A DNA stretch of 64,000 bases from Ricinus communis (lineage: Eukaryota > Streptophyta > Magnoliopsida > Malpighiales > Euphorbiaceae). The notes under the pieces are model-generated. The model worked only from the letters and a program-made list of their open reading frames with translations. It made no database searches and was not told the origin of the DNA. This document shows, one piece after another, positions 34,149 to 46,250 of this stretch (position 1 is the stretch's first letter; each line of letters begins with the position of its first letter). Where the stretch lies: positions 16,189,582-16,253,581 of the forward strand of contig NC_063262.1 of NCBI RefSeq assembly GCF_019578655.1, written 5' to 3'. The translations under genes and the position numbers were made by a program.

Positions 34149-35590
34149 CTTAGAGTAGGTGATGAGACTGTTACCTTTGACCTTAGCACTTCTATGAGAC
34201 ATTCACTTGACCATGATGATACTATATATTTTATGGATGTTTTGGATGATATTGTGGGGTCTAAATTGTAAGAGATATTACTTGATGATCCTTTGCAGGT
34301 GGCATTACAGGCTGAGGATGAGGAGGAGTTGTCTAACGAGGATGTGTTAGAACAACTTGCTTATTTGCTCACTAGTGAGCCTAGTAGGCCTGCTGACCAT
34401 TTCATTGATATTGACAGGTCAAGGGTGCAGAAATTGAGACCTTCACTTGAGGAGCCACCAGCCCTAGAGTTAAAGGAGTTGCCTAAGCACTTGACCTATG
34501 CCTATCTGGATGAGGTGGAGAAGCTGTCGGTGATCATTGCAACTGATTTGACTCTTGAGAAAAGGGAGATGACTTTAGCTTCCCTCAGGAATTATCCTTA
34601 GGCCTTTGCATACAAGATTGCAGACATTCCTGGAATTAACCCCAGCTATTATTCACATAAGATCCTAATGGAGGATATTTACAGGCTAGTGGTACAGCCA
34701 CAACGACGGTTAAACTCGAACATGAAGGAAGTAGTCAAAAAAGAGGTAATTAAACTTCTAGATGCAGGTTTGATTTACCCTATTTTTGACAGCTTTTGGG
34801 TTAGTCCTGTGCAGGTTGTCCCCAAGAAGGGAGGTATGACGGTGGTTAAGAATGAGAAGGATGAGCTGATACCGACTAGGACAGTAACTGGTTCCCGAGT
34901 CTGCATTGACTACAAGAGGCTCAATGATGCAACTCTGAAGGACCATTTTCCCTTTTCCTTTATTGACCAGATGTTAGAACGTTTATCAGGGCATATGTTT
35001 TATTGCTTTCTTGATAGTTTTTCAGGTTATTTTTAGATTCCAATTGCACCTGAGTACCAAGAGAAAACCACTTTTACTTGCCCCTATGGTACGTTCGCTT
35101 ATACGAGGATACTATTCGGTTTGTGCAATGCACCTGCTACTTTCCAGAGGTATATGATGGTGATCTTCCGTGACATGATTGAAGAATCCATAGAGGTGTT
35201 CATGGATGATTTCTCGGTATTTGGTAACTCTTTTACCTATTGTTTGCTTAATTTAGAGCGTATGCTTGCGCGCTGTATAGAAGCTAACCTTATGCTGAAT
35301 TAGAAAAAGTGTCATTTTATGGTGAGAGAGGGTATTGTGCTAGGGCATAAGATTTCACATGCAGGGATGGAAGTAGATAGAACCAAGGTAGAGACCATTG
35401 CTAAGTTGCCACCCCCTAGCTCGGTTAAGGCTGTTAGGAGTTTCCTTGGTCATGCAGGTTTTTACAGATGGTTCATTAAAGATTTTTCTAAGCTTGCTAG
35501 ACCTTTGACTCAATTGCTTGCAAAGATATTCCATTTGTATTTTCTAATAACCGTTTGCAGGCCTTTAAGTTACTTCAAACTTAATTTTTT
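34149..35590 (+). pseudogene. Element G linker and RT, cut off
   Basis: Starts with LRVGDETVTFDLSTSMRHS, as element B does at 2208. The linker EDEEELSNEDVLEQLAYLL follows, then ELPKHLTYAYLDEVEKLSVII. RT blocks: VVQPQRRLNSNMKEVVKKEV, VSPVQVVPKKGGM, RVCIDYKRLNDATLKDHFPF, then after a TAG near 35036 the YGTFAYTRILFGLCNAPATF and EVFMDDFSVFGNSF catalytic block (about 35196-35232). LGHKISHAGMEVDRTK and GHAGFYRWFIKDFSKLA follow (35319-35520). The sequence departs from the family at about 35590. Stops near 34272, 34600, 35036 and 35303 show it is inactive. Confidence 0.9.
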
Positions 35591-36595
35591 ATAACAATTA
35601 GGTCCAAATTGATTTCAAAAAGCTAAATCGAGCCAGATTAACCTTGAATCCAGCCTCAAATTCACCTGTCCTTTGCCTTTTCAAACCCGAGAAAGTAGTA
35701 ATTCTCATTATAGGGTTTTTCATTTTTTTCCCTTGATATCTGTATTCGAGAAACCAGTGTTGACAATGGCTGATATCTCAACGGTTACTGGCATCGCATT
35801 AATTGTGAAAACCACCCTCGCACTTGTCTTGTTTGCACTTAAAAGCACCCTCGCACTTGTCTTGTTCGCGCTTAAAAGCACCCGCACACTTCTCATCGCG
35901 GTATTAACTGCCATTTTTAGTCTTAAGCTCCAAGATTGAGCACCCTCGCTCTTATGGAGCACCCTCGTGCTACTTGACGCTTTGACTATTTGACTGCCAA
36001 ATGTCGCTTTGTCATTAGCAAGATGTCAGATGGACTTTTCAATAACTTGTATGATTTTGGCCATGCAAAAAGCGACCTCGCCCTTTTTAGATCTTTTTTA
36101 CAGGACTTTCTTGAAACTTTAAGGAAGCTCTGGCCAATCTGAGATCTTTTAAAGTATTGCCATATAGACACTCAAACATAATGTTAGCAATATTTCATTT
36201 GGTTGTTAATATCAAAATATAGATCAATTGACTCTTAGGTCACTAAGAACTAAGAATAAAGTATAAACTCATAAAATATATTAATCATCAATTATTAACT
36301 TAAAAACTCGTACTAGGCTTTTATAGCCTTTAAAAAGACCCTAATTCTAAGCTATTAAGGAATGACACTCAAATAAGATAGAGATAAGCATTCTAACTAA
36401 AAGAAATAACTAAAAATAAAGTCCTAATACTCCTAAAATACTATATAGTCGTCCATTTGGAGTAAGAATCCCTAGTTTTTGTAAGTCACATACATGGGCC
36501 TTCTTTGCTGGAGCTAATTAGGCCCAAACTCCTTTATGCTCATTAAGCCCATATTAGATTCATTCAAGCCCAATAAACTGAATTAGATTAACGAG
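35591..36595. other. Repeat-derived sequence without a gene
   Basis: The first 170 bp resemble 38540-38740 (shared TTGGGTCCAAATTGATT and ACTCGAGAAAG..AGTAGTAA wording). A 33-bp tandem repeat sits at 35816-35888. The rest is AT-rich without a supported gene. Confidence 0.5.
35816..35890 (+). repeat. 33-bp tandem repeat
   Basis: Unit ACCCTCGCACTTGTCTTG followed by TTGCACTTAAAAGC, two copies and the start of a third. Being a multiple of three it creates a repeated LALVLFALKST peptide in one frame, but no gene is supported. Confidence 0.85.
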
Positions 36596-36960
36596 TGTAG
36601 GTGGCAGTTTCGGGCACGCACCCAAATGTCTTTAGTGACTACGGCTTTGCTTGACTTTTCAACCTAATTGGGAATACGCTAACTAGTCACAGAGACTAGC
36701 ATGGAGATGGGAGTCGCCACCCGGATAACCGGGACACTTTTACTAATGAGTGACGTTTCTTGATTCCATAAAGAAGCTTATGTCACAAATACAGAGATAG
36801 ATCTGGAAGCCAACTTTAGTGTTTATGTATATTTGTCTATAATTTTATTGTTTAACAGGCTATTCCCTATAAATGCAACATAAATATTTTTACATATCAA
36901 GTATTACAGCATATGAGGTCCACCTAAGTCTAGCCTGTTTTATTAAAGCTCAAGCCATAT
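36596..36960 (+). repeat. Dispersed repeat, inverted relative to 50860-51200
   Basis: Contains GGCAGTTTCGGGCACGCACCC, TGACTTTTCAACCTAATTGG, ATGGGAGTCGCCACC and ATATGAGGTCCACCTA. The same series appears in reverse complement from 51200 down to 50920. It is probably the end region of a plant LTR element. The type is not established. Confidence 0.7.
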
Positions 36961-38499
36961 AATCAAAGTTATTAGCCTAACTTACTAATTAATTTTATAT
37001 AAGGCCCTACCTAGTCTAGCCCAATTATAGATTATGCTTTAAATTTTCATCCTTTATGCTTAATTGAGTACTTTGTATGAAGACGCTTAATTTAGTTATC
37101 CTAAATCTAATATGGCCTTATTTAACCTAATTAAGCATGACAAAGCCCATTAAGTCTATATGAATTTTAAGTTAAAGCCCAATTACCATCTTAATTAAGC
37201 TAATAAACTACAATTTTCATGTCAGGTCCAATTTTAAGCCCTAACTCTATCTAACCAATATTAATTAGGTAATCATACAACATATATTTGGCATCCATCA
37301 TAGATAAAAGTAAAAATAAAGAACAATAAATAAATTTAGCTATTGCAACCCGCCTGCAACTAAAAAGAACGTAAAGAAAACCGTAAAAATAAGTTACAGT
37401 GCTAGAAATTGCCAAAATAATCAAGAAAATAAAAAACAAATCAGCCTAATAATGTACTCAATCGATCGGCTTAGGGTGAAGAGCCGATCTGAGCCGATTA
37501 GCTCAATGCAAAGCCGAATAGGCTTTACATTAAGTCGATCGGCTCTGGAGGCTTGGAAAGGTTTTCAATGGTTTTTTCTCAACTTTTGCATCTAGAACTA
37601 ATTTTTACATGCATAAAGGGAAAAGAAATTAGTTGGAATACATATAATTAACAAGAAAATGGAAATATAACCTAATTATATCTATTATTAACCAATCTAA
37701 TTCAAAATCCTAATTAAATCAGATTTTAAAACCTTAGGTTATCAAATTCAAAACCCAATAAAATCAGCATACTAAACAGAATGGAATTCCAATCTAATCA
37801 TGTGAATTATGTGAAATACACATAAAATAATGTTCCTAATATGTTTTAATAAATGTAACTAAAATATTAGAAGCAAGGAAAGAAGAGATGTTGATGTAGG
37901 GAACCCTCAGATTGTCACTCTTAGTTGTCGTTTTGTCAGTCTCAAGAGATGAGGAAGTTGTTAAATCAAAGAGGGGATGAGAATCCAGTTCTTCCTTTCT
38001 TGAATTTTCAAAAAAAATCAATGTCGTTCTTCAAGGGGTTTCCTAATTTGAAAGTTCTTTCTTAGTGGCTTGCTATGGATTTTCTCTCTGTATATCGATG
38101 TAACTTTTTTTACTCTAGTTTTTCAGCTCTATTTCTTAAATAAAGTGTTGTTAACCCTAGACCTAGGGCATCATACTATTCTATTTATAGGAGTAAGGTT
38201 AGGGAACCTTAGGAGATGTGTTGATAATCATTAAATTATTAAAAAAAGATTGAAATTATTCTTCCCCTTTATTAAATTAATATAAAATCAAAAGGGATTT
38301 ATTTTTTTAATTTCAAACAATTATCATACAAATATTAAAGAAATCTCAATAATTATCATAAATACCTTATAAAAAAAAATTTATACCAATTTTTGGCGTT
38401 ATAGTTCAAAAATACAAATAAACAACATGAAAATTTTAAAAAATAGTCAATTAGCCTGTGTAGAGCCAATCGCCGATTGGCTCTAAGGAGCGGAATTTC
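36961..38499. other. AT-rich repeat remnant without a gene
   Basis: Loosely similar (reverse complement) to 50650-50930. At 37458-37555 there is a cluster of ATCGGCT/AGCCGAT inverted motifs, echoed at 38461-38485 and 44690-44750. No coding frame is supported. Confidence 0.45.
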
Positions 38500-38884
38500 T
38501 GAAAATTTTGACAATTTAGTCCCTAAACTTGTGAAAACTATCATTTTATCTCTCAAACTTTATTTTTTTATCAATTGGGTCCAAATTGATTCTAGAAAAG
38601 TAATTTTAAGTCCAATTAATCACATCCTTCTCTCAAATTCGCCCTTTCTCAATCTTTGAGACTCGAGAAAGGTAGTAACTTTTATAGTCGGATTTTCTGT
38701 AATTCTCTCGATATCTAGATTTGAGAAATGGATGCAGACAGCTACCTACGGTTTGTCAAAATTTATAAGCATGCATGCGTTCAAATAAATCGAGACAAAT
38801 TATAATATCAGGGATATGGCAAAAAGGATATCTTGATGAGCTGTAGAAGCACGCCCCGTAAGCTCGAAAAGGATTTTAATTTGA

Positions 38885-39125
38885 TGTGGGGACTACTCCT
38901 ACTTGAGTTTTAAGGACTTCGCCTGCTTGAATTTGGGAACCACGCTAGTCCATTTTAGGGACTACGCTTGTTAATTTGGGAACCACACCTGTTGATTCTA
39001 GGAACCATGCCCGTTGAAATGGGAACCGCACCCGTTGATAGGAACCAGCCCGTCGATATGAGAGCCACGCCCTTTGATATGGGTACCACGCCCATCGATT
39101 TGGGAGTCATGCCCATTGATTTTAT
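38885..39125 (+). repeat. Degenerate minisatellite, unit about 21-24 bp
   Basis: About ten variants of GGGAACCACGCCCGTTGATTT (for example GGAACCATGCCCGTTGAAAT, GGTACCACGCCCATCGATTT). A frame through it reads repeated xGTxPVDMxx peptides, a by-product of the repeat. Confidence 0.8.
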
Positions 39126-39225
39126 TTTTGCAAAGAGTTCTCTTTGGCTGTTTTTCATAATTTTACCACTTCGGGTCAATTTGGTAATTTTCCACTTCTT
39201 GGTGCTTTTGATTAGAGATTCCCAC

Positions 39226-42170
39226 TGTAATACCCAGAATTTTCATTTAATAAAGATAGTATTAATAATGAATAATAAATGAGTTTTATTTAAATTAATT
39301 TAATTATATTTTTATTTGGTTTAAATTGGAATGAATTAAGTGGAATCTTAATGCTAGATAAATAAAGAAGTTATTTTCTATGTCCTATTAGTTTGATTTT
39401 TTTTAAGAAATTAATTAAGTAAATTATTTTAGAAATAGATTATATTTTGGTTATTCAATTTTCCCCAAATGAATATATTTAATTAAATTCTATATTTTAG
39501 AGTTATGAAAGAAATTGTAAAGGATATTTTATAAAAGAATTATTGGAAAAAAGGGTATTTTAATTAGTTAATGGTGTTAGATTTTAAGTCGGAAAATATT
39601 TAGCAAATTGATTATTTAATTTAATTGTGTGTTAGGACGAAATTGAAAATTTATTGTGGGATGAGGATTAAAAGTATAATTTTATTATTATAGGGGTATA
39701 ATAAAAATTTGTAAGTTTCGTATTTTTGTAAATAAATATATCGGAAGGGGTATTATATGTAATTGTGTATTTTCAATAATTCTAATTTGGCCCAAATTAA
39801 ATAGTTAGGGGCTTAATTGAAAGGCTAAAGAAAAGTTTAGGGGTTAACTGGAAATTTTGCTGGACGAAATTGTTGTAATTAAAAAAGTTGAGGGACCAAA
39901 TGTAAGGAAGAAAAGTTTGGGGGCCAAAAGCCGATATGGAAGGAAAGAAAGAAGAAAAGAAATCGGGGAAGAAGGGAAAGTAGAGAGGGGGGTGTTGGGG
40001 TGCCGGGAAAAGAGAGAGAGAAAGAGAGTTGACGGCGGCAGGTTCGGCATCAGCGCGTTGGTAGGTGTGGGAGCAAGGAAGCAGGTGAAACTTCCTTGCC
40101 GCCGTGCGTGCGCTTCCAGCGTCGGTGGCCGCTGATCTTAGCGGTGATCGACTCCCATCGGTCTTGGCTTTGTTTTGGCGGCGGCGGTGTCGATTATGGT
40201 GGCCCGAAACAGAAGTTCGCGGTGGAGAGAGAAAATAGGGGCAGCCGGCATTTTTGGATTTTTCGGCGAGCTATGGATGATCGGAGGACGTATCCGGACT
40301 CCTCTTAGCTCAAGCTTTGCAATGGCACCGATTTCGTGGCGATCAGACTCCGTTTGCAAATCGATGGCCGAGATCGTCTGCAAATTGCTCCGGATGATCG
40401 GGGGTCGGATCGGAAAATTGGAAGCAGGGATCGTCATCAGTGCGTCGTATTGAGTCCGATGGTATGTTCGGATCGTCGATCGGACTTCGACGGTTGGAGG
40501 CGAGTCGACCGAGCGATCAAGTGTCTCGGTAATTTTCTCTGCCGTTGATTTAAGAATTCTTTGATTTAATTTATGCTTCTTGATTTATGTTGAGTATTAG
40601 GTGATATTTGTGAGTGAAAAATAATAGTTTGTCGGACTGCCTGCCGTAGTCGTGATTTTTATGCTGTGTGGCGGAGTCGAAAAAATAGTGAAGTCTTGGG
40701 GACCCGACTCCCGTTGTATTAAATTGCTGGATATTTGAAGTGTTTTTCTAGCAGGTCCTGGACCCATTTTACGGGGGGTAAATGTCCATATTTTAGGGGA
40801 GGTACTACCGAATTTTTGGTAGAATTCTTCCGAGTCGAGATTTTAGACAGTCAGTCCTAGGAATCTAGACCTAGGGTCAATTGTAAATTGTTCAGCATTA
40901 TTGACAAATTGTTTTCCGTGATTAGATAATCTGTCTGTTCGGCTCGCTCCACCCGAGGCACCGGAGCAGAGCTAGGAGGTCGCCAAAGCTGTGAGTTAAA
41001 GTCATATATCGATTATGCACGTGTCATGCATAAATTTTTGATTTGCTATCGTGATTATTTTATTGCAAGTTCAAATTATTCATTTAATTATTTTTCATTT
41101 AATTATTTTTCATTTGTATCATGCTTTTGGTTACTATTCATTTATATATCATTTAAGGTATCATTGATTTTATTATTGCATGATAACCCGAGATGGGACG
41201 ACAGTAGAACATATTGGTTTGATGAGTGTACCGGTATAAATCCATGCGTGATGGAAAATGGGTAAAATGGTAAATTTAAAAGGAAAGTTTAGGACTTGCC
41301 CTGGTCGAGCATCGCTCTCTAGGCTTAGTAGAGTGTGTTTGTCGAAGGTAAGGTCCCTGATCGAGCTTGCTCTCTAGGCGCCGGCTTAGTTGGAAATCAA
41401 GTGTTCAGGCTGGAGGTAAGGACCCTGATCGAGCTTGCTCTCTGGGTGCCAGACTTGTTGGATTAAGAGAGCCAAAAGGCTGAGACAAGTGACCAGACTG
41501 GAGGTAAGGTCCCTGATCGAGCTTTACTCTCTGGGCGCCAGTCCTGTTGGAATGAGATTAGTCGGGATGTTAGAGTTGAGATTAGTCGAGATGTCAGTAA
41601 TGAGATTGATCGAGATGTTGTGTTGGGATTAGGGTTCTACTGAAGTATTCCGTCCTGTTGTATGTGAAAATTATTTTATTTAAGTATGACATGACACGTA
41701 TGTTTTTACATGACTTATGTTTATTTCAAATTAAATAAATGTATGATCGAAGTATATGCAAATGTTTTTGGATATATGATTTTAACTCACTCTCGAGACT
41801 GACAGTCTCAATTTTACTGTTTTTCATATCCGTGACTGTTAGTCTTCCCGCGACTCTTATCTAGTAACCCGACTCCTTCATCATCAGGTGATGTATTTGA
41901 TTTGATATGTAAATTTATAAATTCTTAGATTCTCCGCAGTAGAAATAGTAGATGTATCAGTTGTAATGCTTTGTAGTTTTGGATCTTGCCTAATTCTTTT
42001 GGCAGACCGAATTAATTGTGTAAATTCAATGGTTACGAAATTGTGGCATCAGAAAAATGAGATTGAGATTTATTTAAGTCAGTGAGTGTCAGGCTTACTA
42101 CAGGATTCGATGGCCTTACGCCTACCCATTCCCTAGTGCCGGTCACGGGCCCACAGATGGGGTCGTGACA
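39226..42170 (+). repeat. 5' LTR of element H
   Basis: 2945 bp. The last 343 bp (41828-42170) are repeated at 43751-44098. The GC-rich middle (40020-40540) yields several short open frames with no recognisable domain, and I regard them as chance. 41282-41560 holds four diverged copies of an approximately 65-90-bp unit. Confidence 0.88.
41282..41560 (+). repeat. Tandem units in LTR of element H
   Basis: Copies of GGTAAGGTCCCTGATCGAGC..CTCTCTGGGCGCC at 41347, 41414 and 41502, with a diverged one at 41289. After it, 22-bp variants of GAGATTAGTCGAGATGT run at 41555-41620. Confidence 0.85.
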
Positions 42171-42174
42171 AAGT

Positions 42175-42186
42175 CGGTATCAGAGC
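42175..42186 (+). other. Primer binding site, initiator tRNA-Met type
   Basis: CGGTATCAGAGC, one mismatch from the common plant primer site TGGTATCAGAGC, 4 bases after the LTR end. Confidence 0.85.
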
Positions 42187-43750
42187 TTAGGTTTAGATTT
42201 CCTTCGGCCTAGGCTAAGATTCTTGGTACTGCGGAGCTAGGATCAATTTTGTCTTGTTGTTTTCATTGACTCTAGTGTCTCAGCTTTCACTGTTAGAGAG
42301 TCTGTCATTCTTTTCTCGCAAGCTTGTCTTTGATGTTGTGCTGAGAATGAGCTTTATAGCGATGAGAAGATCTGAAATGCGATAGACTCGTGTCGTTTTC
42401 TTCTAGTGATTAGTGTAGTCAGGCCCTTGGATACTTCGATTGTTGTTTCGATGGTGGGCACCGCAGTTAGAATTAGTGCAGAGCGAGGTTGCAGTCGTGT
42501 TATGAACTGCCTCATCATCGCATCAGGCATCGCCTTAATGAGTAGCGTCGAAGTTAGTGTGCAGAAGTCGAGCAGATGTCAGAGCTTTTATGGCCGAGTT
42601 TGGTGATTGTAAGAAGCTTAAGAAAGGTGGTATGAGTGTTTTCGGACGCTCAGAATCTAGAGAAACTTAAGCAAACATTATTTATTTTTCTAAGTAGAAC
42701 AAAATGTTTTAAAATATAATATTGCGTCCAGCCCCATAAGAAATCATTATGGCATTTCATTGTTAGGCATGCATAATTTCATTTTTAGGACATGCATCAT
42801 ACATCGTGCATTGCAACCCTTGGTGATAGGGGGCATCATCACCCTAGTGCGCGATATTGTAGAATTTTATATAAAGAAAATGGCTAGAGATTTTATGATT
42901 TTATAAAAGTGTTTTTCAAGATAATAAAACATTTATCAGTGATGATTATAAAGTAAATAAATAAATAAATCTTTCAATTAAATTGTGTTAGCTTAGGAAT
43001 TCTCTAGATGACAAGCTGAGTGGCTGTGAGAATGAATCTACAGCGCAGTAGGCCCCATGTTGGATTATAGATGAGACTTCTGAATTTCAATCGTAAAGGA
43101 ATTTCATGTCAGAATGGCATGGTTTTGTGTCGGTTATCGCAACCAGATGGATGAAATAATGTGATGTGGATGTTAAGGATTTTCGGTACGTGCAAGGGAC
43201 ATGTCACTAGAAAGGTAGTTGGCAAGTGGATTTTAGCAGGACCAGAGTTAGTCCAGATCTTTTAGAGGAGACTCTTTTCTCGCGAGCAACTGAAGACAGC
43301 TTTCAGGAAGTAGAGAAGTTGTGCGAACCCGAAGTGGGAGCACGTGGAGATTTGTATTAGAAAGTATGTATTCCTAAGGCGTCTCATGTGCTAGAAGTGA
43401 TGCGGTTTGATAAGGAAGGCAAGTTATGGGAACCCTTGGAATTGTCGACAGGTCGGTGAGGTGGCATGCAAGTTGGACTTGCCGCCAAATAATGTTCTCT
43501 AAGGTCAATCCAATTGTTCGTAGGTCTTTGTTGGGGAAGTGTATTCTCGATCCTTGCTCGTGTTAGACCCTCAGTGTGTAGAAGTAAGTGAAGTTTTGAT
43601 TTCTGAGGAGCAATAAGTCAAGATCGCGGATTCTCAGGTTCGCCAGTTTTCCTTAAGGGTTCTATCGATAGGTCTTGTGATTGAAATTTCTTTTTCTACC
43701 GAGGAAAGTTCCCGAGAAGTTGAGCTCGAAATGAGAGGTTCCTAATTAGT
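42187..43750 (+). other. Internal remnant of element H
   Basis: Leader and scrambled internal sequence. No gag or pol motif could be read in any frame. Confidence 0.5.
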
Positions 43751-44098
43751 TTCATATCCGTGACTGTTAGTCTTCACGCGACTCTTATCTAGTAACCCGA
43801 CTCCTTCATCATCGAGTGATGCATTTGATTTGGTATGTAAATTTATAAATTCTTAGATTCTCCGCAGTAGAAATAGTAGATGTATCAGTTGTAATGCTTT
43901 GTAGTTTCGGATCTTGCCTAATTCTTCTGGCAGACCGAATTAATTGTGTAAATTCAATGGTTACGAAATTATGGCATCAGAAATCTAAGATTGAGATTTA
44001 TTTAAGTCAGTGAGTGTTAGGCTTACTACGAGATTCGATGGCCTTACACCTACCCATTCCCTAGTGCCGGTCACGGGCTAACAGATAGGGTCGTGACA
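43751..44098 (+). repeat. End of 3' LTR of element H
   Basis: Matches 41828-42170 closely (TTCATATCCGTGACTGTTAGTCTTC..GGTCGTGACA). The first 2.6 kb of the LTR is missing. Confidence 0.9.
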
Positions 44099-44292
44099 CC
44101 CACCCCGTGGGGAAATCTGACTCAATTGACATCCTTCAGAAGCTATGTTGGTATTTGGGCTACTCAAGGACTAAAACATAATTTTTGATGGGTCATGGAC
44201 CAGATTGATAATTTTTGCCTCGGGATGCAAACTAGCCATCCATGTGCCTCCTAGGAGCTCGTCTTGGATTTTAGTTTACCCTCTTTAAGGCT

Positions 44293-44300
44293 TATATATA
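44293..44300 (+). promoter_or_regulatory. TATA-like box before PMD gene copy
   Basis: TATATATA inside GGCTTATATATACCC, 105-112 bp before the ATG at 44405. Plausible core promoter by position only. Confidence 0.4.
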
Positions 44301-44404
44301 CCCTCATTCTTTTTCATACACCACCTTATCCTATTTTTTTTCTTTTGCTTTTTCTTCAATTTCTCAACCAATTCATAGCCGAATTCTATGAAACTGGTCT
44401 AGAA

Positions 44405-46250
44405 ATGGCATCCTCAACTTTTAGATTCTCTAAGCGTATTCCGACTGCACCCAACTGGGAGTTCTTATCACCGATTTCCCGCCAGAGTGACTTTAGGCTC
44501 GTAAAAGAAGAGAAAATTTCTCTCTTAGCGAAATTGAACATTCACCAGGCGTTTTCAACCGTCGGAGAGGTATTTTTCCAGCTTTAGACTTTGTTCCTAT
44601 CACTTACATACTAGGTACACACGTTATTTGCTCAAAATGCATGATAAATTTGTGAAAAACTCAAAAAAATTGCATGCCCTAACCTATAGAGCCGGTTGGC
44701 TCTATGCACTGCTGATTCAGCTTTATGCTGAGCTAATCGGCTTTGCATAGTTCGAATTGACCGTGAATGGGCAGAAATTAGATTTTTAGGGTATTTTAAC
44801 ATAAAAGATCAATAGATAAATGCTATAATTACCTGTTTAGAGTCCTTTTTATGCAGGAATTGTATTTAATACATGTGTCTGCGCTTTTTCAAAGTGATGT
44901 TGTATCGATCTGGGTCGCCGAAAATTTCTACAGGGTCCGTGAGTGGTTTGATGAGCTCCCCAGTTTTGTCCAAGCTAGGATTAGTGACACCGGCTTTCAT
45001 CCATTCATGGCTATGCTTCCATCCGTTATTGGGAGGAGGGATCATAATTTTATATACGCATTGCTCAAGAGGTGGATGGACACCACTTACAGCTTCCACA
45101 CCTCGATCGGTGAGTTGACACTGTCTCCTTGCTACTATCACATGGATAGACTTCTCGGGTATCCCTATCGCCTTTGATGACGCCATTCATAATCAGCGCT
45201 CTGATATCCGAGAGCACTATATCATAGACTTACTTGGGTTCTTTACAGCGTACAAGAACACCCGCTATGTTGCTTACTAAAGCATTCCTCTCCATTACAG
45301 AGGCTTTGTGCCTTAAAATGCTCGAGAGGTGGATCAGATGGCCCGAGCCTTCTTGGTATATCTTTTTGGGACTACCTTGTTCAAGGACTTAGGAAATTCA
45401 TTAAACTTTCATTACCAAGCCCCGCTGTGGGATCTAGATCAGGTCTCCTCCTATAATTGGGGGTGAGCTACTCTCGCTTATTTGTACCATTAGATGGACA
45501 TCACTATCAGCAGAAGTAAGAGGATATGCGGCTTCTGGCATAATGTACATGTAAGTTCTAATCTATCTTTTCATTTTTTTCCCCTTCCCTCTTATTTGCA
45601 TTACAATTACTGATTTCTGTTTTGTAGGTCTGGGCTTTGGAGATCAGCCTTCTAGTGGGTTCACAGCCCATCTATACATCATGGGCCTTCCCACACTTAA
45701 ATCGCTGGGGCTCAAGCAAGAGTGTTCCCTTAGAGTGGGCACAGGTCCATGTGCACCGTATGTGGATCAACTCCCTAACGTGGGATAAGGTAAACAAAAA
45801 AATTAGTTACTTTTGTAATCTATAAAGTTACTTACCTTTCCGGTTTGCAGATCTAGAGCGATTGGTTAGGGGAGCATCGTCATTGGGATCCCTATATGCT
45901 CTCTATTGCTGACCTCGAGCATAGAAAGATTCTATTAGTCGAGCCTGCCTATCATGCATCGTATTTAGGCAAGAGGATTTATGGGTGGGATGAGGACCTA
46001 ACAAACACTGAGTCCTCTTGCCTCCACCTCTCTCTATGTTCTAGACAGTGAATCTCACTGGAGAGGAGCTAACTATATGTTTAGCAGATATGATAAGCCC
46101 GAGGATCTCACTATTTGGTCTCGGGGACGGACTATACTACCTTTATTTCTCAGTTGCTAGGGACTGTGCCGTTCGATGATGACATCATGGCTCAAGTACT
46201 TTTTCTGACTTACTTTATGGAATCTTTTATCTTTCTTTATTTTGCTTGTT
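44405..46250 (+). pseudogene. Plant mobile domain (PMD) gene copy, broken
   Basis: Exons can be read: 44405-44569 (MASSTFRFSKRIP.., 55 codons, ends at GAG|GTATTT), 44857-45550 (after ATGCAG|GAA; ends CAT|GTAAGT), 45628-45789 and 45851 onward. Exon 2 has WFDELPSFVQARISDTGF, FIYALLKRWMDTTYSFHTS, IGELTLSPCYYHMDRLLG, then FLVYLFGTTLFKDLGNSLNF and WDLDQVSSYNWG.ATLAYLYH. This is the layout of the plant mobile domain family (MAIN/MAIL1 and PP7-long-form-like proteins), which is linked to silencing and also occurs inside transposons. Exon 3 reads VWALEIS..PHLNRWGSS..MWINSLTWDK. Defects: a frameshift near 45163 and stops near 45279, 45315, 45465, 45495 and 45854. The 3' end is lost at the LTR at 46550. 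A second, minus-strand fragment lies at 51201-51930. Confidence 0.75.

Larger units (their letters stand above)
39226..44098 (+). mobile_element. Element H: internally deleted LTR retrotransposon, TSD CCCAC
   Basis: Bounded by TGTAATACCC.. at 39226 and ..GGGTCGTGACA at 44098, with perfect 5-bp duplications CCCAC at 39221-39225 and 44099-44103. 5' LTR 39226-42170, primer site at 42175-42186, about 1.56 kb of internal remnant, and only the last 348 bp of the 3' LTR (43751-44098). The very long LTR, the TGTAATACCC start and the iMet primer site fit a Tekay/Del-type Ty3/gypsy chromovirus, but no pol domain survives to prove it. Confidence 0.88.

Noticed and set aside
38968..39282. 104-residue frame with repeated Met-Gly-Thr-Pro-Val-Asp
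   Set aside because: By-product of the minisatellite; no gene context.
40020..40540. Overlapping open frames in GC-rich sequence as a gene
   Set aside because: They lie inside the 5' LTR of element H, overlap in several frames on both strands and show no domain.
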